6,854 nucleotides of DNA from JBGPJM01 sp041485385. Its GTDB lineage: Bacteria; Planctomycetota; Phycisphaerae; Phycisphaerales; UBA1924. Below are positions 1-5,591 of this stretch, one piece after another. Within the stretch, counting starts at the first letter, position 1; every line of letters starts with the position of its first letter. The DNA is taken from NCBI GenBank assembly GCA_041485385.1, contig JBGPJM010000249.1, forward strand, positions 1-6,854, written 5' to 3'. Under the pieces are notes generated by a model. The model saw nothing but the letters and a program-made list of their open reading frames with translations. It did not search any database and was not told where the DNA came from. The translations under genes were made by a program, and so were the position numbers.

Positions 1-185
<185 letters not shown>

Positions 186-193
186 GGGGCGGG

Positions 194-1096
194 TCAGTGG
201 TGGGCGGCATGGGCGCGGATGTCGGCGAGCACGCCCGTGACGATCGCGGTCTCCTGACGGATCGAGGCGATCACCACTTGGATATCCGTGGACCGCCCCT
301 GGGCCGCGGCCGTGTGCGCCGCCCCCAGCTGCAGCAGGCTCACCCGCAGTGCGCGGATCGCCTCGAGCGCCGCGGCCTTGCGCTCCAGGGCCGCGGCGTA
401 CTCGCGGGCAACCGGCTCGCGACCCGACTCGGTCGTCTCCTTGCGGTACTTCAGGACGATCAGGGCCAGCTGGTTGTCCCACGCGTCGGCCACCGTGACC
501 AGGACCCCGCCCGCAACCGGCGCGGCGCCCGGAGTCGGGCGGATCTCGACGTACAGCATGTCGGCCATGCGCTGCACCGTCGCCGTCACGGCCGGATCGG
601 TCTGGAGCATGATCTTCTGCGCCGATGTCTGCGCATAGGCGCCCACCAGCAGCCCGCCGAGAGAGCCGATCGCGCCGGACAGCGCCCTGTCGCCCTTGAG
701 TAGGTCCGCATCGGCCGTCACGCCCAGTTGTTCGCCGGTCTTGCGCAGCGACTCGCCGACGCCCATGGGCAGCTCGGGGGCCAGCAGCCGGTCCACCGCC
801 GCGGCGTAGGTCGCCAGCGCATCCAGCGCCGCCATCCAGCGCCCGACGGAGGCCGAGTCCAGCGCGGGGGTGAGGTCGGCCTCGGTGATCGCGGGGAGCT
901 TCACCACCCGCTGGAGCTGGTCCTCGCGGATGAGCTCGTTGGTTGCCTGGAACGTGGCGGCGCTCTGATCGCGGGCGGCCACCACCGCCTCTCGCCACGA
1001 GACAACCTGTTCGCGGGAAACCTGTGTGCAGGCCGTCAGCAGCGAAGAGCCGGCGACGAGGAGCGCGGCAAGCCAGGAGCGGGGAGCGATGCTCAT
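194..1096 (-). CDS. Predicted lipoprotein of unknown function
   Basis: The protein is 300 residues. The start is chosen because ATG at 1094-1096 is preceded, on the minus strand, by AAGGA (1103-1107) with a 6-base gap, and because it begins a proper export signal: Arg6, a hydrophobic stretch at residues 8-20, then the lipobox LTAC with the lipidated Cys at residue 23. A longer in-frame reading upstream has no such features. The mature part looks mostly alpha-helical and Ala-rich. Residues 227-300 are rich in Ala, Leu, Arg and Glu and could form long amphipathic helices or a coiled coil. No catalytic motif or known domain is recognised. It probably sits on a membrane facing the periplasm. The gene stands alone and is divergent from the dehydrogenase gene. 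Its stop codon lies only about 10 bases from the low-quality contig end, so the extreme C-terminus is slightly less certain. Confidence 0.8.
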   Translation of the reverse strand: MSIAPRSWLAALLVAGSSLLTACTQVSREQVVSWREAVVAARDQSAATFQATNELIREDQLQRVVKLPAITEADLTPALDSASVGRWMAALDALATYAAAVDRLLAPELPMGVGESLRKTGEQLGVTADADLLKGDRALSGAIGSLGGLLVGAYAQTSAQKIMLQTDPAVTATVQRMADMLYVEIRPTPGAAPVAGGVLVTVADAWDNQLALIVLKYRKETTESGREPVAREYAAALERKAAALEAIRALRVSLLQLGAAHTAAAQGRSTDIQVVIASIRQETAIVTGVLADIRAHAAHH

Positions 1097-1283
1097 GGGT
1101 GTTCCTTCAGAAGGTTGATCAGCCCGGCACGCGGGCGCACGCAGCGCCGCGCCGCGGCCGGTTCGAGACTGCTGGACGATTCGGTTGCCCCCGCCGCGGA
1201 GCCATGTCGCGGCAAGACCGTCATGGTCCCGGGAAGAGAGACGATCGCGGAGCAGCATACTGGACACGACAGAGAGCCGCGAA

Positions 1284-1304
1284 ACCGGCGCACCGGTGCG
1301 CGGT
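1284..1304 (+). other. Stem-loop followed by T run in intergenic DNA
   Basis: Positions 1288-1301 are the perfect 14-base palindrome GCGCACCGGTGCGC. As RNA it would form a 5-bp stem with a CCGG loop, extended by ACC/GGT pairing (1284-1286 with 1302-1304) around one bulged G. A run of five T follows at 1312-1316 after a 7-base gap. This resembles a weak intrinsic terminator in the plus direction, but no plus-strand gene lies upstream. It could instead end a small RNA or be a protein-binding palindrome. Chance occurrence is quite possible in DNA this GC-rich. Confidence 0.25.
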
Positions 1305-1507
1305 CCGTGGATTTTTCCGGCTGCCCGCGGCCTCCCACAAACCGGGGTCGTCCCTCTCCATCCGGCCGCGACGAGTTGCCTCTTCGAGCGCCCGATGCCG
1401 AGTGCCCGCGCTCTGTTGCGGAACATCGTGGTTAGTCCACCGAACGTCGCCAAAAACCGCCGCAAATCGCATGGTAATTCCCGATTTGGGCGAGCAGAAT
1501 GGGCCCT

Positions 1508-1535
1508 CCCAAGAACGTGGGATGTGGGACTTGGG
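1508..1535 (+). promoter_or_regulatory. Inverted repeat overlapping the lpdA promoter -35
   Basis: CCCAAG (1508-1513) and CTTGGG (1530-1535) form a 6-bp inverted repeat with a 16-base spacer. The right arm overlaps the proposed -35 of the dehydrogenase promoter, a position typical of a repressor operator. The repeat is short and no regulator gene is present, so this is a candidate only. Confidence 0.22.
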
Positions 1536-1558
1536 TGGTTGGCGCGCCGCCCTATACT
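1531..1558 (+). promoter_or_regulatory. Sigma70-like promoter for the dehydrogenase gene
   Basis: TTGGGT (1531-1536) and TATACT (1553-1558) are spaced by 16 bases. The -10 differs from the TATAAT consensus at one position and stands out in otherwise GC-rich sequence. The -35 matches only in TTG. Transcription would begin near 1565, giving a leader of about 40 bases that includes the AAAGGA ribosome binding site at 1593-1598. Confidence 0.5.
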
Positions 1559-1605
1559 GCCGTCCTTTTGACCCTCCACGCCTCCGACGAGCAAAGGAAC
1601 GACCC

Positions 1606-3174
1606 TTGGCCGACCAGCCTTCTCACTTCGACGTGATCGTGATCGGTGGCGGCCCGGCGGGGTATGTCGGGGCGATCCGGGCGGCGCAGCTCGGGATGAA
1701 GGTCGCCTGCGTCGAGCGCGCGAAGCTGGGCGGCGTGTGCCTGAACTGGGGGTGCATCCCCTCCAAGGCGCTGCTCTCGAGCGCCGAGCTGGTCGAGAAG
1801 ATCCAGAAGAAGGAGGACCAGGCCTTCTGGGGGCTGAAGATCAGCGGCGAGGTGGGGCTGGACTGGGACCGGGTCATCGGCCGCTCGCGAGAGATCGCGG
1901 TGAAGTCCAACAAGGGGATCGAGTTCCTGTTCCGAAAGAACAAGGTGACCCATATCGTCGGCAATGCCAAGATCCTTTCGGCAGCGACGGGTGGGAAAAA
2001 GTGCACGGTCGAGGTGCAGGAGTGCAAGGTTCAGGAGGAGTTGACGAGCGCGCCGGCGACGCCGGGGAAGGCGATCCAGACGATCACGGCCGACAGCGTA
2101 GTGGTGGCGACGGGGAGCGTGGCGCGGGACCTGCCGTTTGCGCGGTTTGATGGCGACCGGATCTGGGGCGCGCGGGAGGCGATGTACAACAAGGAGAGGC
2201 CCAAGAAGCTGGTGATCGTGGGCGCCGGCGCGATCGGGATGGAGTTCGCGTTCTTCTACCACACGATGGGGACGGAGGTCACGGTCATAGAGATGATGCC
2301 GGCGATCCTGCCGGTGGAGGACAAGGACATCTCGACGGCGCTGGAGAGGCTGTACAAGAAGCACGGGATGAAGATCATGACCTCGACCACCACGACGGCG
2401 GTCGAGAGGTCCAAGACCGGCGTCAAGGTGACCGTCGCGCCGTGGATCGCTTCACAGGGGGGGGGCGGGAAGGCCGACGACTCGAAGAAGGAGACGATCG
2501 AGGCCGATCGGGTGCTGCTGGCGGTGGGCGTGAAGGGGCGGACGGACGGGCTGTGCGACGCGGCGCTGGGGCTCAAGATCGAGCGCGACCACATCGTGAC
2601 AGACTACGTGCCGGGGAAGACCAAGGACGAGGCGATCGACTACAAGACGAACCTGCCGGGGATCTACGCGGTCGGGGACGTGATCGGCCCGCCGTGGCTG
2701 GCGCACGTCGCGATGGAGGAGGCGGTGACCTGCGTGGAGCGGATCGCGCTGCGCGCCGGGAAGACGCACCACGAGCCGTACCCGATCAACTACACGGTGA
2801 TCCCCGGGTGCACGTACTGCCTGCCGCAGGTCGCGAGTGTGGGGTTCACGGAGCAGAAGTTGATCGCCGATGGGCTGGTGAAGGGGAAGGACTACGCGGT
2901 GGGGAGCTACCCATTCCAGGCGCACGGGAAGGCGCTGGCGGCGCGGCACCCAGACGGGATGGTGAAGATCCTGCGGGGGTTGCCGCGGGGCGAGATTTTG
3001 GGCGCGCACATCATGGCGGACCAGGCCACCGAGCTGATCGCGGAGATGACGCTGGCGCGCCGGCTGGAGGCGACGACGGAGGAGCTGATCTGCACGATGC
3101 ACGCGCACCCGACGATGCACGAGGGCGTGCACGAGGCGGCGCTGGCGAGCGAGGGGCGGGCGATCCATATCTAG
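1606..3174 (+). CDS. lpdA: Dihydrolipoyl dehydrogenase (E3)
   Basis: This flavoprotein disulfide reductase reoxidises dihydrolipoamide with NAD+ as the E3 subunit of 2-oxoacid dehydrogenase complexes or the glycine cleavage system, in the cytoplasm. The 522 residues show an N-terminal FAD-binding GGGPAG (14-19), the redox disulfide in GGVCLNWGCIPSK (Cys45, Cys50), ATGS at 168-171, the NAD-binding GAGAIG (206-211), the second FAD motif with AVGD (Asp358), and the C-terminal dimer domain with the catalytic His501-Glu506 pair in HPTMHE. The start is TTG at 1606: AAAGGA (1593-1598) lies 7 bases upstream, and the next in-frame ATG falls inside the FAD domain after GGGPAG. It is longer than the usual roughly 470 residues because of inserts near 137-158, 281-296 and 332-345. 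No E1, E2 or glycine cleavage gene adjoins it, so it is probably monocistronic. Identification is firm to family; mercuric or glutathione reductase is less likely from the HAHPT end and active-site context. Confidence 0.93.
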   Translation: MADQPSHFDVIVIGGGPAGYVGAIRAAQLGMKVACVERAKLGGVCLNWGCIPSKALLSSAELVEKIQKKEDQAFWGLKISGEVGLDWDRVIGRSREIAVKSNKGIEFLFRKNKVTHIVGNAKILSAATGGKKCTVEVQECKVQEELTSAPATPGKAIQTITADSVVVATGSVARDLPFARFDGDRIWGAREAMYNKERPKKLVIVGAGAIGMEFAFFYHTMGTEVTVIEMMPAILPVEDKDISTALERLYKKHGMKIMTSTTTTAVERSKTGVKVTVAPWIASQGGGGKADDSKKETIEADRVLLAVGVKGRTDGLCDAALGLKIERDHIVTDYVPGKTKDEAIDYKTNLPGIYAVGDVIGPPWLAHVAMEEAVTCVERIALRAGKTHHEPYPINYTVIPGCTYCLPQVASVGFTEQKLIADGLVKGKDYAVGSYPFQAHGKALAARHPDGMVKILRGLPRGEILGAHIMADQATELIAEMTLARRLEATTEELICTMHAHPTMHEGVHEAALASEGRAIHI

Positions 3175-3282
3175 GCGGCGGTGGTCGAGAGCGGCCATGT
3201 CGACTGGCTGAAAACGTGCACGTGCCGGCGATGGCGGGCGATCGACGGGTCCAGCTCCTGTTGCTGATGAGTCCGGGTCTCA

Positions 3283-3312
3283 TTCTCAACTGGCGGTTCC
3301 CGCCCGCGAGAA
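3283..3312 (+). terminator. Possible stem-loop downstream of lpdA
   Basis: Two stacked stems are visible. The inner one is GGCGG (3292-3296) with CCGCC (3300-3304) around a TTC loop; the outer one is TTCTC (3283-3287) with GAGAA (3308-3312), separated by a small internal loop. It lies about 108 bases past the dehydrogenase stop. There is no T run after it, so termination would have to be hairpin-only or factor-assisted. Low confidence. Confidence 0.25.
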
Positions 3313-3543
3313 GCCGGAAACGCCCGCCGCTCCCATTCGCAAGATCACGCCAGATTCGCGGACTTCGTGTGCCGCGGGTGCGGGGGCTGTCGATCTGGCG
3401 GCCTGCCGGGGATGGCGCGCCGGCGCTGGCATGATGCCGCATGCCGATCTCTGGGAGTGGCCGCCTGCGCACGCGGGGGCTGCGCGGCGCGCCATTTGCA
3501 GATAACGTTGTCCGCTTATCACGTATTCGAGGCGGGGGGCTGT

Positions 3544-3609
3544 TTGTTTGGAACGGATCGGACGGTCAACTCGCAGGACCTCGTCGATGCGTTGTTCGCC
3601 GGTTGTTGA
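3544..3609 (+). pseudogene. Orphan, degenerate dockerin half-repeat
   Basis: In one frame this stretch reads LFGTDRTVNSQD then LVDALFAGC and a stop. It clearly matches the C-terminal half-repeat of the genes downstream (VNSQD, FAGC-stop). Of the calcium-loop ligands, positions 1 (Asp to Leu) and 3 (Asn to Gly) are lost while positions 5 and 12 (Asp) remain. The helix is three residues shorter, as if nine bases had been deleted in frame. No first half-repeat, signal peptide or convincing ribosome binding site precedes it; an ATG at 3367 opens the same frame, but its translation looks like non-coding DNA. It ends 42 bases before the next gene. I read it as the 3' remnant of a former dockerin gene. 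A short functional protein is possible but unlikely. Confidence 0.55.
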
Positions 3610-3651
3610 CCCGGGGCTCGAGCATATGGGCGAAAAGAAGGAGGCTTGATC

Positions 3652-4356
3652 ATGGCGCATCTGAGTTTCAGGTCGCTTGTCGCCTGCGGCGCGCTGCTCG
3701 GGGCGTGCGGCGCCGCCTCGGCGACCGTCGGATACCAGGTCACGTTCGACGTCACGACCGACCTTCAGAACGTCTTCGTGTACGCCGACGAGTTCAACGG
3801 CGAGGTGTACGCGTGGGATCTCTTCCCCGCGCACCTCGACACGGTGAGGGCCGGCAGGTCGACGTACCAGCTCGGCGATCACAACCTGAGGGCGTGGGCC
3901 ATCCTGACCTCGCACGGCCCGTCCGGGGTCGCGGCCGGGATCAACGACTCGTTGAGCGTGCCCCCTGACGGCCAGCCGTTCGAGATGGTCTTCCCGGGCT
4001 ACGCGGAGGGGACGGTCGCGAGCAACATCGCCACGCTCTTCGCGGGCGGGGCGTACAACGTTCCCCAGGCCTTCTTCCTGACGGAGTTCGTGCTGGCGCA
4101 GGAGGACACGCTCAAGACCGATTTCCCGACCGGCACGCTCCACGTGTACGTCTTCAGCAACGGCGTGGACGTCGGGACCGCGACGTTCAGCACCGGCTGC
4201 CCGGCGGACTGGAACCACGACGGTGTCGTGAACAGCCAGGATTTCTTCGACTTCCTCACGTCGTTCTTCGCGGGCAGCGCGGACTTCAACCGCGACGGCG
4301 TGACGAACAGCCAGGACTTCTTCGATCTGCTGACCGCGTTCTTCGCCGGCTGCTGA
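3652..4356 (+). CDS. Secreted protein with C-terminal GC-type dockerin
   Basis: The protein is 234 residues. ATG at 3652 has AAGGAGG (3638-3644) 7 bases upstream; a TTG at 3646 is too close to it to be used. The N-terminus is an export signal with a hydrophobic core (residues 9-18) and a likely cleavage after Ala24 (ASA). LGAC at 16-19 also resembles a lipobox, so lipoprotein processing is an alternative. Residues 25-182 form a beta-rich domain I do not recognise; no catalytic motif is visible. Residues 186-234 are two dockerin half-repeats with calcium ligands Asp186/Asn188/Asp190/Asp197 and Asp211/Asn213/Asp215/Asp222, ending in FFAGC. Cys183 just before the pair and terminal Cys234 could bond. 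It is the first gene of a three-gene same-strand cluster (65-base gap to the next), so probably co-transcribed. Dockerins of this type imply attachment to a partner on or outside the cell; that role is inferred. Confidence 0.85.
   Translation: MAHLSFRSLVACGALLGACGAASATVGYQVTFDVTTDLQNVFVYADEFNGEVYAWDLFPAHLDTVRAGRSTYQLGDHNLRAWAILTSHGPSGVAAGINDSLSVPPDGQPFEMVFPGYAEGTVASNIATLFAGGAYNVPQAFFLTEFVLAQEDTLKTDFPTGTLHVYVFSNGVDVGTATFSTGCPADWNHDGVVNSQDFFDFLTSFFAGSADFNRDGVTNSQDFFDLLTAFFAGC
4207..4353 (+). repeat. Tandem dockerin half-repeats, first cluster gene
   Basis: Two copies of a 12-residue calcium loop plus helix: DWNHDGVVNSQD (4207 on) and DFNRDGVTNSQD (4282 on), each followed by an FFDxLTxFFAG helix. 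The linker between copies is only two residues, shorter than in the other two genes. The layout matches the duplicated F-hand of cellulosomal dockerins. Confidence 0.85.
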
Positions 4357-4369
4357 CAGAGCGCCGGCG
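4344..4369 (+). other. Stem-loop overlapping a stop codon
   Basis: CGCCGGC (4344-4350) and GCCGGCG (4363-4369) form a 7-bp GC stem around a 12-base loop that contains the stop codon. There is no T run, so full termination inside the cluster is unlikely. It might stabilise or partly attenuate the transcript, or be a chance effect of GC-rich codons for FAGC. Confidence 0.3.
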
Positions 4370-4421
4370 GGGGTCGAGGCGGGGGAGTGAGTTTGGGGGG
4401 AACACACCGAAGGAGCAGGGC

Positions 4422-5534
4422 ATGTGTGCCAGGAGCCAACCGAATCAGGGCAAGTGGAGGGCGACGGCCGGCCGGAGCGGGGCGTGCTTGATCGGCGCCG
4501 TCGCGGCGGCCGCGCCGGCGGCAGCGCAGACCACGATGTTCGATTTCAACAATGCCCCGCAGTACACGCCGCTTCCGATCGACCTGACGGTCGGGGGGAT
4601 CACGGCGCATTTCTCGGCGACGGGCCAGGGGTACTCGATCCAGAGCGCGGGGGCGATGGGTTTCACACCGGCGGGCTTCTCCGGCAACTGCATCTTCCCG
4701 AGCAGCGTGTTCGCCGCGGATCTCCTCGTCGGGTTTTCCCAGGCAATGACCGACTTCTCCATCATGTACTCGCCCCAGGAGCTGGGGTGCGATGACTCGG
4801 CGACGATGACGGTGACGGCGTACATCGACAGCCAGTTCGAAGGCACGAACACCACCACCGCGGAACCTCCGGGCACCTGGCCGACGGGGACGCTCACCTT
4901 CAGCTCCGTGCAGGCCTTCAACAGGGTCGTGGTCCACTACGACGCGCGGCCGCCCACGTGCGGGGACTGGGGCCCGATCTTCCTGGCCGACAACATGAGC
5001 GTGACACCAAGCCCGTGCACGGGGGCGAGCGTGGTTCAGCAGCCGTCGGCGGCGTCGGCGTGCCGCACGGGGAGCGCCGGGTTTGGCGTGACGGCGGCGG
5101 GGACCGGTCCGATGACGTACCAGTGGCAGCGGGAGACGATCCCGAACTCGGGCATCTTTGTCTTGCTGACGGACGGCCCGACCGCGTCGTGGGATGGCGG
5201 GGGCGCGGGGGTGGGGGCGACGGTGTCGGGGTCGTCCACGGCCTCGCTGACGATCGCCGCGGACACGGCGCACAACCGCGGCCTGTCGGCGGCTCACGCC
5301 GTGCGCTACCGGTGCACGGTCACCAATGCGTGCGGGGGCGCGAGCAGCGCCGGCGCGCAGCTCAGTGTGTGCACCCCGGACTTCAACTGCGACGGCGCGG
5401 CGAACTCGCAGGACTTCTTCGATTTCCTGAACGGGTTCTTCGCGTCGGCGTCCGGCGCCGACTTCAACGGGGACGGCGCGGTCAACTCGCAGGACTTCTT
5501 CGACTTCCTGAACGCGTTCTTCGCCGGGTGCTGA
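4422..5534 (+). CDS. Secreted protein with Ig-like domain and GC-type dockerin
   Basis: The protein is 370 residues. ATG at 4422 has AAGGAG (4410-4415) 6 bases upstream. A long signal peptide with Lys11, Arg13 and Arg18 before a hydrophobic Ala-rich core is probably cut after Ala35 (AAA, then QTT). Residues 37-196 are a beta-rich domain beginning TMFDFNNAP; this style is common in extracellular proteins of Planctomycetota, but I cannot name a family. Residues 203-316 are an Ig-like domain with the expected Cys214...Cys298 pair, core Trp235 in YQWQRE, and YRCTVTNAC near its end. Residues 320-370 are two dockerin half-repeats (ligands Asp320/Asn322/Asp324/Asp331 and Asp347/Asn349/Asp351/Asp358) ending in FFAGC. 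No enzyme motif is seen, so a binding or structural surface protein is the best guess. It lies 65 bases after and 57 bases before its neighbours, on the same strand. Confidence 0.88.
   Translation: MCARSQPNQGKWRATAGRSGACLIGAVAAAAPAAAQTTMFDFNNAPQYTPLPIDLTVGGITAHFSATGQGYSIQSAGAMGFTPAGFSGNCIFPSSVFAADLLVGFSQAMTDFSIMYSPQELGCDDSATMTVTAYIDSQFEGTNTTTAEPPGTWPTGTLTFSSVQAFNRVVVHYDARPPTCGDWGPIFLADNMSVTPSPCTGASVVQQPSAASACRTGSAGFGVTAAGTGPMTYQWQRETIPNSGIFVLLTDGPTASWDGGGAGVGATVSGSSTASLTIAADTAHNRGLSAAHAVRYRCTVTNACGGASSAGAQLSVCTPDFNCDGAANSQDFFDFLNGFFASASGADFNGDGAVNSQDFFDFLNAFFAGC
5028..5369 (+). repeat. Ig-like module, copy 1
   Basis: This encodes residues 203-316 of the second cluster gene. It matches 6240-6587 in the third gene: counting by eye between the two conserved Cys residues, 65 of 85 positions are identical with no gaps, including MTYQWQRET and DGPTASWDGGGAGVGA. 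With the adjoining dockerin it forms one duplicated module of about 168 residues. Confidence 0.85.
5379..5531 (+). repeat. Tandem dockerin half-repeats, second cluster gene
   Basis: The copies begin DFNCDGAANSQD (5379) and DFNGDGAVNSQD (5460), each followed by FFDFLNxFFA. The first copy has Cys at loop position 4 and a longer linker (SASGA) than in the preceding gene. The second ends GC-stop. DNA between copies is near identical over the NSQDFFDFLN codons. Confidence 0.87.
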
Positions 5535-5544
5535 GTCTCCCGGC
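5523..5544 (+). other. Stem-loop overlapping a stop codon
   Basis: GCCGGG (5523-5528) and CCCGGC (5539-5544) form a 6-bp stem around a 10-base loop that contains the stop codon, the same arrangement as at the end of the preceding gene. There is no T run. Function unknown; chance is possible because one arm is fixed by the Ala-Gly codons. Confidence 0.28.
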
Positions 5545-5591
5545 TCCGGAGCACGAGACACACCAATCGAGAAAAGAGAAACGAGGACCGC

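Larger units (their letters stand above)
1097..1605. other. Divergent intergenic region, about 0.5 kb
   Basis: This gap separates the starts of the lipoprotein (minus) and the dehydrogenase (plus). Open frames crossing it are rich in Arg, Pro and Ser, lack recognisable domains and have no convincing ribosome binding sites, so I call it non-coding. It is locally more A/T-containing than the genes, notably at 1450-1495. It holds the dehydrogenase promoter and an adjacent inverted repeat at the right end, and a stem-loop with a T run near 1284-1316. I see no convincing promoter for the lipoprotein; the best minus-strand -10-like hexamer, near 1255-1260, has no matching -35. Confidence 0.6.
3175..3651. 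other. Intergenic region before the dockerin cluster
   Basis: No complete gene is supported between the dehydrogenase stop and the first dockerin gene. Frames across it are Arg- and Gly-rich and without domains. It contains a stem-loop at 3283-3312 and a degenerate dockerin half-repeat at 3544-3609. I could not find a convincing promoter for the downstream cluster; TTG-containing hexamers near 3496 and 3603 lack good -10 partners at proper spacing. The cluster's promoter must lie here unless it is read through from further upstream. Confidence 0.55.

Noticed and set aside
1185..1571. A 128-residue plus-strand open frame in the divergent intergenic region
   Set aside because: It has no ribosome binding site, carries a low-complexity Arg/Pro/Ser composition and spans the dehydrogenase promoter.
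943..1605. In-frame upstream extension of the dehydrogenase to an ATG at 943
   Set aside because: The added 221 residues look like non-coding translation, overlap the divergent lipoprotein and lie upstream of the promoter. The TTG at 1606 has a good ribosome binding site and matches the family's usual N-terminus.
3652..3708. Lipobox-like LGAC in the first dockerin protein
   Set aside because: Gly at -2 is unusual and a good signal peptidase I site (ASA) follows at residue 24. I kept it as an alternative rather than calling a lipoprotein.
3999..5561. A 520-residue open frame on the minus strand (and a 373-residue one at 3286-4407)
   Set aside because: They are Arg-rich shadows of the plus-strand dockerin genes, which have signal peptides, repeats and ribosome binding sites. 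Long antisense frames are expected at this GC content.
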